Source: Heterostelium multicystogenum
Lineage: Eukaryota > Evosea > Eumycetozoa > Acytosteliales > Acytosteliaceae
Length of the DNA: 64,000 bases
Direction of reading: 5' to 3'
Assembly: GCA_003667245.1 (NCBI GenBank)
Contig: RCNN01000005.1
Coordinates: 1-64,000, forward strand
Shown: in pieces, positions 1 to 12,100 of the stretch
Layout: the number at the start of each line of letters is the position of its first letter
How positions within the stretch are numbered: the first letter of the stretch is position 1
Notes under the pieces: model-generated
Seen by the model: only the letters and a program-made list of their open reading frames with translations
Told to the model about the DNA's origin: nothing
The model's database searches: none
Position numbers and translations under genes: made by a program

Positions 1-1575
1 TTTCTCCTCTCTGTTATTGAAAATTTAGAGTTATTTAACTTTTAATTGATTTAATATTTTAGTTTATAAATAGATGATCCAAAAGGAGTAATACATTAAT
101 ATATATTAAATATATTAATATAATATTTATTGATATAATATTAATAATTTATTATTATGATTATGATTATTATTACCTTTATTTATATATTATTTTATAA
201 TTAATAATAATATTGTGTACTTGGAGCTCAAAATACATAGAATTATTATTATTATTTATTATTTTTATTAATTTAGTTTAGTGATTGCAAACAGAACTTA
301 TGTTATGCCAGGAAGTTAATAAATTATTTTAGAATGGTAATTCATACAACCCGGCCCATGACAATAATATATACCTCAATTTAAAATCGTTATAAATAAA
401 TAGTTTAAATTTGCTATGTTGTTTGGCACTGAGAGAGTGTTTAAGAAAAGTGTGTTTGCTTACTAAACACCAACATTAAACTTTTTTATATTCTCAATGA
501 ACATGATGAATGACAACAAATTGACATTTTTTTTCTCTAAAAATAAATCTACTAAACAATATATGTAAAGTAGAGTTAAGCTCAGCCCCCCTCATAAACA
601 TAACATTAACAATAGAATGTAGTAACAAACTATCTTATAAGATATAATTGAATATAAATATATAATCTTTTCAAATTACACTTTATTCATTATGTTGTGG
701 GATAGATTATAATAATTTGGAATTGAATAAAATCAGAACAGCAACAGTTTTTAAAAGTAGATACTATGATACATATATTGCTTTTTTGTTTTATTTTATT
801 AGTTTTTTTTAAAAGTGAAATGAACACACAACTAATCATTTTGTCAACATTCGATCTATTAAAACGTTACACCAATGAAAATAATTTTCGAGAGCAAAAA
901 AAAATTAATAAAATAAATAACATTTTTTCAAGCAAAACAATCTGCATCATAAAAAAACAAAAATATTGAGTGTTTTTCATCATTTTTTAATTGTGATAAT
1001 ATTACAAAGAGAATGTTCTCATCATTACGTTCAGTAACTAGAGTATTCCACAAACTGCTCAACCAGTTTGTTTCAAGGTAGGACTTTATTATGCAATTAC
1101 TCTGTTTGTACATCTCTATTTCTCTTCTGTTCCCAAAAGTAGACAATCAAAAACTAGAAAATAAACAGCTACAATATACAAGAGTAATAACAGTCATAGC
1201 AACAGCATCACATATACGACTTAATTAATAGTAGATGATAATGATTATGATACGAAAATGAAGTTAAGATATTATAATAAATGTGGAAACGAGTTTGTAG
1301 CAAAAGAAATGAAAAAATAATAAAATAGTGGAAATTTGAAAATATTGTGTGTGGAATGAGAGGGAAAGTACCGAAGTCAGCAGAGATAGTAGATTGAGGT
1401 CAAGGCACCACCCTTACCAACACCTATAGTACAACAAGATATAGTCATAGTCACTCGAGTGACAATGATGGTGCAGGAGCAACAACAGGAACAGGATTAG
1501 AGATCGTACATTATTATTAAACGTGTAAGACTCAAACGATATTAATATCAAATTGTTTGTTTTATATTATTACAG
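1..1575. other. AT-rich intergenic region at left edge
   Basis: This stretch is strongly A+T-rich and has many A/T runs and short ATT/TAT repeats. The short open frames (for example at 766-969) consist of the codons expected from random AT-rich sequence and match nothing I know. The last 200 bases may hold the first exon and promoter of the small gene that resumes at 1576, but I could not place its start codon. Confidence 0.5.
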
Positions 1576-2031
1576 AGGATTCTTCCAAAAGTTCCTTTAC
1601 CCAACTGAAAGACAAGTCAGAGTCAACAAGTTGCACTCTGCTGGTATCTACCCAGGTAACCCAGAGTTTGACAAGTTCTACGATCAAGTTCCACAATCTA
1701 AATTGTCACAAGAGACCGGGTGTTCCAGATGCTCTCCTTGATGACCCACTCCTCCACATCTCAGTCATCAATACAACAAGCACATCGTCGAAAGGTAATT
1801 AACGAATCATCACCACCATATCTAGTTTAGGCAATTATATTTATCCATATCATCATTCTTTAACAGATACAACTTGACTGAAGAGCAAGAGAAGGATCTT
1901 TTTGAAAACTAACGAAGTCTCAACTGGGATAGCTCATTTTGAATACCACCTTCCATTGCCAGTCCCAGAAACACAACTTTGAAGAACTCCCAATCATCAA
2001 GGTTTTCGACGAGGAGGGTCAAAAGCATTAA
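1576..2031 (+). CDS. Small conserved-looking protein, broken frame, 5' exon not located
   Basis: I do not recognise this protein. A polypyrimidine/AG acceptor (tattattacag) ends at 1575. The exon after it reads RGFFQKFLYPTERQVRVNK... in balanced, coding-like codons. The frame slips near 1718 and again near 1760. The exon ends at 1794 at a GTAATT donor, and the next exon (1867-2031) reads YNLTEEQEKDLFEN, slips, and closes with a charged C-terminus ending in DEEGQKH and TAA. The short basic/aromatic N-terminal part and overall size suggest a small mitochondrial or membrane-complex subunit, but that is only a guess. The first exon must lie upstream of 1550. Several one-base slips fit the window-wide homopolymer errors, so I treat it as a real gene with a damaged sequence rather than a proven pseudogene. 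Confidence 0.45.
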
Positions 2032-2468
2032 ACAGGCGACCGACCAGCAGCTTTATAACTATAGATTAATAATACCAGTGCCACAACACTATACAATATT
2101 ACACATTTCACATAAAATCTAACAATCAACAACAAACCATATGTTAGAGAGTCGAATCGATAATATTTTAAATGGATGGTCAATCGATGAGATATCTCAA
2201 TTATAAAATAAACATATTTTAAAACAAACAAAACCAAATACAAATCAACTAAAGCAATTAAAGTGCCAGAGAGACATTAAGTAAGTAGTAGATAGTAGCA
2301 TAATGATTGATATCGTATGTGTATTAGTATTATTATTAAATGCCCCTAGGTTTATTTACTCTTGTATTAAGGGCAGTGGTCTTTTTCTTTTGAAAGAATA
2401 GTAAGTGCATTTTCAATGTTTCCCTTTCTGATTTCTATATAAACCTTGAGGAGGGAGATTTGTGTTGA
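2032..2468. other. Convergent 3' intergenic spacer
   Basis: This is the gap between the stop of the small plus-strand gene and the stop of the minus-strand CNOT10 gene. It is A/T-rich and has nothing that looks like coding sequence. It probably carries both 3' UTRs and polyadenylation signals. Confidence 0.5.
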
Positions 2469-4955
2469 TCATATGGTGGCTGCTGTTGTTATTGTTGTTG
2501 TCTTCGCCGATACTGGATTGTTGTTGTTTGATTTTGCTTTTGTTGGGTATTTAATATCTCTATAACAATTGATTGCATTTACAAAGTCATCTTTTAGCAG
2601 GTATGCAATTGCCAAGTTTATATATAAAACACTATATTTAATCGATGGTAGTTAGTTATGGTTGTAGTGTAGTGATTTGATTGCAGAGTAGTGCTTACGT
2701 TCGATAGTCATTTGGACTGATAGAGTTTGTAATGGGGTTAGTTGTGTATGGTTTGTTTTGGAAGGAGGTGTCTTTTGATCGAATCTACAAAGTTGGGTGA
2801 GAGATAAGCAATGGATTGGTCGGGGGCAGTTCATCATTATACAGGCTTCTGCTGCATACATGTGACCGTAGTACTTGAATCTATCGATGATATTGTTATT
2901 GTTGGCGGTACTGCTCTCTTCACAAAGCTGCAGTAGCTCTTTGGTTGAGGTAAGTGCAACTACTGGGTTGCTTGTGCCACAGTGCTATGTAGGCCATCGA
3001 TGTCAGGATGTTCATCATCAACTCCATTGAGTTTGAATGATACAGCTCCGATACGCTAGGATTGGACGATGGAGCTGATGTTTGAGTGCTGTTGGCAGAG
3101 GTGAGGAAGGTGCTTGAAGGTGGTGAGTTGGTTGCAGATTTCGAGTTGGTATTTTGTTTAAGTTGTTTTAGATTCTTGAGTGATTTGCTGTGAAGGTAGT
3201 GTGCGTTTCTGAGACATTTGGCAGCAAACTCCAGTGAGAGGGTGCCAATTCTAGCTGATTCATTTGATTCTTCGCCAAGTGTGGACTGTACATCGCTATC
3301 TTTCAATTTGCAAACCTTGATGGAGACCGCTGGTTGTGGGTAATAAGATACGTCTGCCAGTTGTGTTGTTGTTATCGCCAATCAGAGTCATGCCTTGAGG
3401 TGACAGATCTTCGTTGGACTTGAGATTGTGCACAAGTATACAGCATTCGGCAAGACGCAACCAAACTAATGGATTGTTATAGAGTACAAGACATGCCTCC
3501 TGCAGACATGAGAAAGCCAACTCTGGACGACCAGTCAGTAGCAATAGAATACCTGTATTATAGAATATCTCTGTGCGGCGATCGATGTGATTGTTGTTTG
3601 GAGTTGGTTGAGTTGTAGCATCCTCTTGGAGTGCTTTGGTCAAGTAGAATATCGATGGAGTGTGTCTGTGCAAATTGAAATGTAACAGCCGAGGTCATTG
3701 TAGAATATCTGTGGTGTAAATATCTTCGATTTGCAAATCGATGCCAAAAGATAGCGGATTAATCATTTGTGCCTATATCTTCTGTCGATGGTGTAGATGA
3801 TGATGTTGATTGAGGATGATGTTGAAGAAGATGATGTATTGGATGGTGGTGTACCGCCCGATAGCGAGCAATCTCTAGCTTGCTGTAGGAATTGAACGGT
3901 CTTTGCTGTATTTGAGCTTATATGATAGTAGTTTGATTTCAAGAGAAAGCATGAAAGCAACAATCTATAGTTAATCTGTTTCAATGGATAGAGGATTAGT
4001 TAGTTACAGGTTGGATTGGAGATAGATTCGATATTTACCTTCATTGCTCTGGTAATTGCATGGTTGATTTCATCTTTGGCGAGGTGGAAATGTTCGTTGG
4101 AGAGTAGATAGAGCTTAGATTTATAAAAGTGAATCATAAATCTAAACTCTATTGGTGACATGAGTGTGTTGCTCCAGGAGGACTGTGAGTTGAGATCGTC
4201 AGAGTCGGTGCTGCTGCTCATGTTGGAGCTGCTAGAGTCTGGTTGTGTGATAGTTGGTGAGTTGGTATTTGCTGCATCCTTGGTGGCAGCGGTGCTCTGT
4301 TCGTCTGAGTCTTTGTTGTAGTAGAGGTGGGAGAAGTTCTGTTCCAGATAGGACAGGACAGAGTATGCTTTGTCGTAGAGTTGCAATGTGATGTTGACAT
4401 TGACCAAGAGAAAGCATATTCTGATGGCAACATAGTCGTCAAGGAACAAAATGTTTTGGTAAAGAGTTTCCAAATTTGCATGTGCAAGACCATATTGTCG
4501 TATTGAGTTGTAGAGCACTGCTTGATTATAGATGATCAAAGCTTGATCTTTGTCAAGATCGACCAGCCCACTTCCATTGCTGTCCATCGATGAATTTTGA
4601 GGTGGCTGAAGGTGGAGTTGTATTCCTATCGGAGTCACCTTCCTTCGGTGAGGTAGGAGCAGGCGAAGTTGTTTGTTGTTCTGGCGTTGAGGCTGTAGCT
4701 GTATTAGTTGTTGTCGATGTAGTCGTTGATGTAGTTGTTGGCAATTGGTTAATCTTTGCAAGCTCTTCAATGAGTTTATTTGGGGTTATTGCAGTTGTTC
4801 ATGTAGTAATCGGTGATGGAGAGATTCATCAAGACCTCTTTGTTGCTGGACATTGTCAGGTTCTTTAGCTCAGTGAAGAGCTGGTGCGACTTGTCATACT
4901 CTCTGTTGTTGAAAAAAGTAGTGGCATTCAAAGCTATACTCTGTAATTGATCCAT
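2469..4955 (-). CDS. cnot10: CCR4-NOT complex subunit 10 (CNOT10) homologue
   Basis: CNOT10 is a TPR-repeat scaffold subunit of the CCR4-NOT deadenylase; it forms a module with CNOT11 on the CNOT1 N-terminus. The match rests on two blocks. One is DQALIIYNQAVLYNSIRQYG with the following helices (about 4560-4400). The other is TEIFYNTGILLLLTGRPELA followed by PLVWLRLAECCILVHN (about 3580-3420); both parallel human CNOT10 helices. The start at 4955 gives MDQLQSIALNATTFFNNREY. Dictyostelid-style Gln/Thr/Ser/Asn spacers interrupt the TPR helices. One clear intron lies at 3976-4038 (GTAAAT..ACAG on the minus strand). The last coding segment runs through LYINLAIAYLLKDDFVNAIN to a TGA at 2469. The frame slips several times (near 4770, 4560, 3700, 3370 and 2640), mostly in or near short homopolymers. 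The gene is about the expected length (roughly 800 residues). Confidence 0.85.
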
Positions 4956-5492
4956 GATTAATTGTTATTCCTTATTGCCAGCCAATCAATACCCAACAAC
5001 TAGCAGATATCAAATTATTTAAATTAAATGCAACATCAATTTGTGAAGTAACAGCGTGTGTGTTTGATACTCAAAAACAAAAAAAAAAAATGAAAAACAA
5101 AAAAAATAAAGTTTTCAAAATACCTTAATTTAAAAAACCAATTATTTGTTATTACAAGTCAAGAAATAAATTAATCCACCCATTTCCAGGATGAATATCA
5201 GGATGTCCATTTGATATTAGAAATAAAAGGTACAAATATCTTAATGATACGATGACATTATTGTAAAGTTTGGATCGTAAATGGACAACATTAAAGTTAT
5301 TTAATTAAGAGTTAGTAGTATAAATATGATTCTTTCATTATTCCAAAAAGAAATTAAGGTTTATTAATGCTTATTTGAAAAAAAAATGTAAAACAAATTA
5401 TTTATAGAAAGAGGAAAAGGATTGATAGTGATCTTCATGAATTAATTTTATTCATATCAGATTAGTTCTATTGAACAACATTATATATATAT
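4956..5492. other. Intergenic region upstream of CNOT10
   Basis: This is the A/T-rich 5' flank of the minus-strand CNOT10 gene and also the 3' flank of the secreted-protein gene. It has poly-A runs near 5080-5110 and 5385. I see no coding sequence or RNA gene in it. Confidence 0.5.
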
Positions 5493-6038
5493 TTATTGAC
5501 CACAAACAGTCTCTAAACCAGATTGGCATTTAGAACTCAAAGGGGTAGTATTAGATGTAGCTGAACCGCCGCAATTTGGATCATCGTAGTTAATTGTAGT
5601 AATTGAATTCTGGGTGCACTTTGTGATGGCTCCATTTAAACAAACACCGTTGGCTGCAGCTTGGACATAGAATGGGGAACCTTGGCAGGTGGAATCTGAG
5701 TACTTGCTGGTAATAATAGCATTTTGATGGTATTCAATGTGATCTCCGCAAATGTAATTGTTGACTCCATTACAACTAAGCAATTCGTAATTGACAGTGA
5801 ATGAAGGATTATTTGAACAGTCATCACTTGGGTAAGTGGTGATGGAAGCAGTCATAGTATAGTTATCGCAGAGCACAACAAGACCATTGTTGCAACTTCC
5901 AGTTTGATAGTAGACTGTTGAAATAACATCACCTCCACACTGATTTTCACTGAATTGTTCAATGACCAAATATTGGGGTTTGGCCAAACACAACTGTACA
6001 AAAACTACCAAGACAATAGCAGATCTAAAGAAATTCAT
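5493..6038 (-). CDS. Small secreted cysteine-rich protein
   Basis: This is an uninterrupted 181-residue protein. The first 19 residues (MNFFRSAIVLVVFVQLCLA) form a textbook signal peptide ending in an A-x-A-like cleavage site. The mature part has about 14 cysteines spaced through a beta-rich, Thr/Ser/Asn/Tyr-rich sequence. It looks built from three degenerate copies of a C-x(n)-Y-x-x-x-x-C-x-N-G block (SCNNGLVVLC, SCNGVNNYIC, VCLNGAITKC). This architecture is common among dictyostelid secreted proteins of unknown function. No enzyme motif is visible. It is probably exported to the medium or extracellular matrix during growth or development; the role is unknown. The start is well supported by the signal peptide and an A-rich context, and a (TA)n tract lies just upstream. 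Confidence 0.85.
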   Translation of the reverse strand: MNFFRSAIVLVVFVQLCLAKPQYLVIEQFSENQCGGDVISTVYYQTGSCNNGLVVLCDNYTMTASITTYPSDDCSNNPSFTVNYELLSCNGVNNYICGDHIEYHQNAIITSKYSDSTCQGSPFYVQAAANGVCLNGAITKCTQNSITTINYDDPNCGGSATSNTTPLSSKCQSGLETVCGQ

Positions 6039-6067
6039 TATTTTAACTTTATCTATTTAAATTAAAT

Positions 6068-6090
6068 TTATATATATATATATATATATT
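6068..6090. repeat. (TA)n microsatellite in the promoter of the secreted-protein gene
   Basis: An unbroken TA dinucleotide run lies about 30 bases upstream of the start codon at 6038 (minus strand). It could act as a flexible promoter element or be neutral length-variable DNA. Confidence 0.8.
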
Positions 6091-9000
6091 ATATTATTTA
6101 TAATGGTGTTGAGATAAAATTTGATTAAACATAAAATCAAGTTGTTTAAATAGCAAGAGATTTTTTAGTTCTTGCCAAAACCCGTAGATTCTAAATATCA
6201 AAAATTCGTTTCAAAAATATTAAGATGGTTCCAAACTGTAATTTTAACTATTGTTCTGAAGAAAATTCAAATGAAAAAACAAACAAAGTTGAGAAAGAAT
6301 ACTTTAAATTCCGATAGAATTTGCAATGTGCAACACTGTCTGTTTACAAAAAAAACTATTTGATCAGATGTTTAATCGTTTAGTTAAATGCTTTTGAGTA
6401 AAAATAAGGTGGGGCAATCTTAATTATTCCCAGAATTACTCAAGATAAGATAATGAAAAATTAAAAAAAAAAAACAATACCAAAAAACCGTAAGTTTTTT
6501 GTTTTTTAATATTTTGACCAGACCTAATTTAGATTAAAACCATCATATAAAAATAAAAAGATTTTTCAAAAATATCAATGGAAGATCTTCTACTGGTTCT
6601 ATTGATTTTTATTTAAATTTCTGGTGCTTGAATTCAAACTACAAAAACTAGAAAACAAAGACTTTATGTGAAGATGAAACGATCACAAATGCTGTACACT
6701 TGTTCGATCAAACTCACCAAGGTTTTCAAGTCAAACATCAGTATTAAAAAACAAGCGAAAGAATTCTGCCCAACAAAGTGGGTAGTTTGTCCCTTCCATG
6801 GAACACATATGGTTATAATGCCGTCAATCTTAAATCAGTTGCACAATGAACTATGCAAATTTATTCAATTCAATTAATTTTTAAAACATTATTTTCTTTG
6901 ACTTGGGTATATATGATTATTTCTGTTGAGACTTCTGTTATGCGATCTTGAGTCAAGAACAATAAAATTGTTTGGGTTTTCAAATCTATTTCTATTGTTA
7001 GTATTGTTTGAGTTCTAAGATATAAAGGGTTATTGCAATCTCTAGTATTGTAGTGTTTCTGGAATTGATCAATACCTCTTCATCATAACAAAATAAGGTG
7101 TTTGTATTTACCCTCTTTTTCGATTATACTAATATGTGTTTGGATTAAATCTGAAAACAGGATTACAATTGGAATATTATTTTATATTGCTAACTTAGAC
7201 CTGTATTTCATGTTGATTTAAGGGATATTAAGATATTCTCTTTCTCATCTTAATATGAAAAGAAATTTAAATAGATTTTTAAATCCTATTTGATAGCTCT
7301 CTTGGAAAAACACGATAAAGAATAATTATTTACCTAGGTATATAATAAAAGAGATAATCATCTACTCTTTCAGAATTTAACATTACAAAATACCCTAAAC
7401 CATCTGGTGTCGAAATAAACTTGCTATTGCTATTAGATATTGATTTGGTATGGAATTTCATAAAAGATTATTCCATGAAATTAGCTAGCTTATGTATAAT
7501 TAATTAGGTCAGCAACTTCTGTTTGGTAAAAATTACATATACAAAAAGGATTACTCTCTATTTGTGAATGACAGATCATTATGATCAAAAACAGTTATTG
7601 TAAGGCTGATGATAAAATTAAGTGTTATTAATTGTTTACTTGTATTTATGTATGTTGGATACTTGGGAAATATGACCTCAAGATAAATGGTGACAAACAT
7701 GATGAGGATAAATCATGTTTGCAAAGAAAATACATCATCAGAAATAAAAGTTGATGATTTTATAAAGATTAACTCTATCAATAGATTTTAGGTGAATTAG
7801 CTATTCTCGAACCTATGGTTTTCACTATAAGTTCATATCGATGTTTCCAATTATAAACAACTGAGCAATGATCATTAATACTGTGATATTAATTCAGTTG
7901 ATTGGTTTTAGTTTTAGTTTTAGACTAGTTTGGTATAAGGTTGTTTTTCTTTTTGTTTTTAGTAATATCATCTTTTGGTAGTAAGATCTTGTGATGATTC
8001 TTCCTTCATTTTAACGACCTACTACTTTTGCCAATCACTACTACTGTTTTCTTCATTAATATTTATTATTAAATTATAAATTTAAACAAACTTAACTTCA
8101 TCAGACGATCGTCATTTTAATGTTTACAATTAATATTAAAAATGGGAGAAAGAAGAGTGCGCTGCAAGTTGAGAAGCGGTTTTCGCCAAGTTTGTTGCCA
8201 TTCCACCTTGCAACCCCCATCGTCAAGGTCTAAAACTCAAAGATTCTGCATTGGCAAATATGTGGCGAATTATTTAGAAAAACTAAAAAATTCAAATTTC
8301 AGTTGTCTTTTTTATGGTGTTATAAATGTTTTGCATTCCTATTTTGGAAATTTTTAAATTGAAATTAGGTTAGCGAAAAAAAGATGAACCCTCATCATAA
8401 ATGGTGGTTTCTCAAGGTAAATTTAGAAAATGTGGTGTTATGGTGTGGTGCTTCTGGTGGACAACAACAGCCTAAAATGTGCATCAACTAAAGAAACACC
8501 ACCTATTCCATGCTAGAGCGGAATGCTACACACCAAACTATTGAATGGCAGAATGCATCAGCAGTGTGAGGATGGATGGTAATAGCATACGGTCGTCACT
8601 CGGGGATGTATTAAGTGACAATCGTTGATCTGACGATAGATGTAATCCTATTTTGAATAGGTACCGTTCTTTCATAACTCTATAGTGGTGAAGACATGGT
8701 TAATCAATGGAAGCTCTATACTTTAGTTAAAAATCAATTAATTCTATTATTTTTAATTTATAAATAAGTTTGTAGTTCTACAATTGCCTATATAATTACA
8801 AATTCGTTTTCATTTCCATCTCATTTCAGTATAGAAATACTTAATTGTTATTCGTATTTATTATTACTTTTAACTTTATTTTTCCAAACTTAATATTATT
8901 ATTAATATTAATTTTTGGAATATAATTATAATCGATTATCCATATTGTATCTAAATTAATATTAATATTATCTCAATATCTTAACTTACTTATTATATAA

Positions 9001-9135
9001 TCATATATATACCTGTTGTTTTTTTTATAATTTAATATATTATTTCCATATCATTATAACCTGGATTAATTTTAAACATATACAAAAAATATAAATATAT
9101 ATATTTTACTATTTATAAATATATAAAACACAAAG
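6091..9135. other. 3-kb gene-poor region
   Basis: This is A/T-rich DNA with no convincing gene. Short open frames at 6172-6363, 6668-6877 and 8142-8357 lack introns, neighbours and recognisable motifs. The stretch around 8140-8280 and 8440-8640 is noticeably more G+C-rich than its surroundings and could hold a decayed gene, a mobile-element remnant or a non-coding RNA. I cannot assign it. The last 400 bases are very A/T-rich and are the likely promoter and 5' UTR of the ABCG transporter. Confidence 0.45.
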
Positions 9136-12100
9136 ATGGCTTTGGATGACCATTTCGATGATGATAGAGGCACCTCAGGAGGTGATAGTAATAATAATAA
9201 TGGCGACGAGATAGTCGTCGGTGATCATAGTAATATAAATTTAGAGCAGTCTGAAATTCAATTTAGAACGATGGCTGCTGCTTTGGAGTCAGAATCACAG
9301 ATGTACCGTCTGGACCAAAAGAAAGAAGATTTGGAAGGACGTGCCGTCGACACCGAAGAAGACTTCAAGCTTCGTAAATATTTTGAAGATTCCTATCGTA
9401 TGGGTTTAGAGAACGGAGTCAAGCCTAAGAAGATGGGTGTTTCCATCCATAATCTTACCGTCGTCGGAAGAGGTGCTGACGTCAGTGTAATTAAAAATAT
9501 GCTTTCTCCATTCAAATTCCTTTTCAATCCAACCAAATGGTAAGTTCATCATTCCACAAGATATGATTACTATGGAAAATATATCTAATGAGTTTATATT
9601 TATAGGTTTAATAATAATGGTACAACTTTTGATATTTTACATAATATAAATACCTTCTGTAAAGATGGTGAAATGTTGTTGGTACTTGGTAGACCGGGTG
9701 CCGGTTGCAGTACCTTGCTCAGATTGATTTCCAACCAACGTAGTACATATGTTTCTGTAACAGGTGATATAAGCTACGGTGGAATCAAGGCCGAGGACTG
9801 GTCTAGATATCGTGGTGAAGCCATCTACACTCCAGAGGAAGATGTTCACCATCCCACTTTGACTCTCCGTCAAACTCTCGATTTTGCACTTAAGTGCAAG
9901 ACTCCAGGAAACCGTTTGCCAGACGAAACCAAGCGTAGTTTCCGTGAAAAGATATTCAATCTCCTCATCAATATGTTTGGAATTGCCAAGCAAGCCGACA
10001 CCATGGTTGGTAACGAGTTTGTTCGTGGTCTTTCCGGTGGTGAGAGAAAGCGTATGACCATTACCGAAGCAATGGTCTCTGCTGCACCCATTATTTGCTG
10101 GGACTGTTCGACTCGTGGTCTCGACGCTGCATCTGCATTGGACTACGCCAAGTCCATTCGTATCATGTCCGACACAATGGACAAGACAACCATCTGTTCA
10201 TTCTACCAAGCTTCCGATTCGATCTATTCACTTTTCGACAAGGTCATTGTACTCGAGAAAGGACGTTGCATCTACTTTGGTCCAATTGGAAAGGCCAAGC
10301 AATACTTCTTGGATCTTGGTTTCGACTGCGAGCCACGTAAATCTACTCCAGACTTTTTGACTGGTGTAACCAATCCACAAGAAAGAATGATCCGTCCAGG
10401 ATTCGAGGCGACTGCCCCACAAACTTCAGCCGAATTTGAAGAAGCCTGGCTTCGTTCTCCACTCTACCAGGCTATGATTGAGGAGCAAAATGCTTACGAC
10501 AAGCAGATCGAAATCGAGCAACCACACGTTCTCTTCAAGGAGGAAGTAAAGGCTGAGAAGTCTCGTACCACCCCAAAGAGCCGTCCATACACTACATCTT
10601 TCTTCACTCAAGTTCGTGCTCTTACCATTCGTCACTTCCAACTTATTTGGGGTAACAAGTTCTCGTTGTTCTCGCGTTATACTTCAGTCTTAATCCAAGC
10701 ATTCGTTTACGGTTCAGTTTTCTTCCAACAATCTGAAAACCTTCAAGGTCTATTCACTCGTGGTGGTGCTATCTTTGGTAGTTTGCTCTTCAATGCTTTC
10801 CTTTCACAGGGTGAGTTGGTTCTCACCTACATGGGTCGTCGTGTTCTCCAAAAGCACAAGACATACGCACTCTACAGACCGTCTGCGTACCATCTAGCCC
10901 AGATTATTACCGATATACCAATTACCTTTATCCAAGTAACTCTTTTCTCGATTATCGCCTACTTTATGTTTGGATTCCAATATCGTGCCGATCAATTCTT
11001 TATTTGGTTGTTTACATTGCTTGGATCCTCACTGTGTATTACCAATCTTTTCCGTGCCTTTGGTAACTTCACTCCATCGCTCTACATCGGTCAAAACTTG
11101 ATGTCTATCTATCTCATTTTCATGTTGACCTATGCTGGATACACCGTTCCTTACCAAAAGATGCATCCATGGTTCCAATGGTTCTTCTGGATCAACCCAT
11201 TTGCTTATGCTTTTAAGGCATTGATGGCCAACGAGTTCAAAGATATGTCATTCGATTGTAAGCAAGCTGCCATTCCATACGGTCCAAGCTACACCGACGA
11301 CAAATATCGTATCTGTCCAACCAGTGGTGCCACTCAAGGAAATCTCTTTATCGATGGTGAGGTCTACCTCTACGAAGATCTCAGATTCAAGGTTAGCGAG
11401 CGTACTCTCAACATCATTGTTGTCTATCTCTGGTGGCTCGTATTCATTGCCATGAACATGATTGCCCTCGAAGTATTTGACTGGACAGCAGGAGGTTACA
11501 CTCAAAAGGTCTACAAGCCAGGTAAAGCTCCAAAGATGAACGATGCCGAAGACGAGAAGATCCAAAACAAGATTGTCGCTGAGGCCACCGGCAAAATGAA
11601 GGAAACACTCAAGATGAGAGGTGGAGTATTCACCTGGAAAAACATCAAATACACCGTCCCAGTTCCAGGAGGTACTCGTCTATTGCTTGATGACGTCGAA
11701 GGTTGGATCAAGCCAGGAGAAATGACTGCTCTTATGGGTTCCTCTGGTGCTGGTAAGACCACACTCCTCGATGTCTTGGCCAAGCGTAAGACTATGGGAA
11801 CCATTGAGGGTAAAGAGTGCCTCAATGGCAAGCCATTGGACATTGACTTTGAACGTATTACTGGTTATGTCGAGCAAATGGATGTCCACAATCCTAATTT
11901 GACAGTTCGTGAGTCACTTCGTTTCAGTGCCAAGATGCGTCAAGAGCCTTCGATTCCCCTCGAAGAGAAATACGAATATGTCGAGCATGTCCTCGAAATG
12001 ATGGAAATGAAGCATCTTGGTGACGCTTTAATTGGTGACTTGGAAACTGGTGTCGGTATCTCTGTTGAAGAGCGTAAGAGATTGACCATTGGAGTCGAAT

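Noticed and set aside
766..969. 67-codon plus-strand open frame
   Set aside because: Composition typical of random A/T-rich sequence (Ile/Lys/Phe/Asn), no motif, no supporting neighbour.
8142..8357. 71-codon open frame with Arg/Ser/Cys-rich start
   Set aside because: No family match by eye, no introns or downstream exons; more likely part of a GC-richer non-coding or decayed patch.
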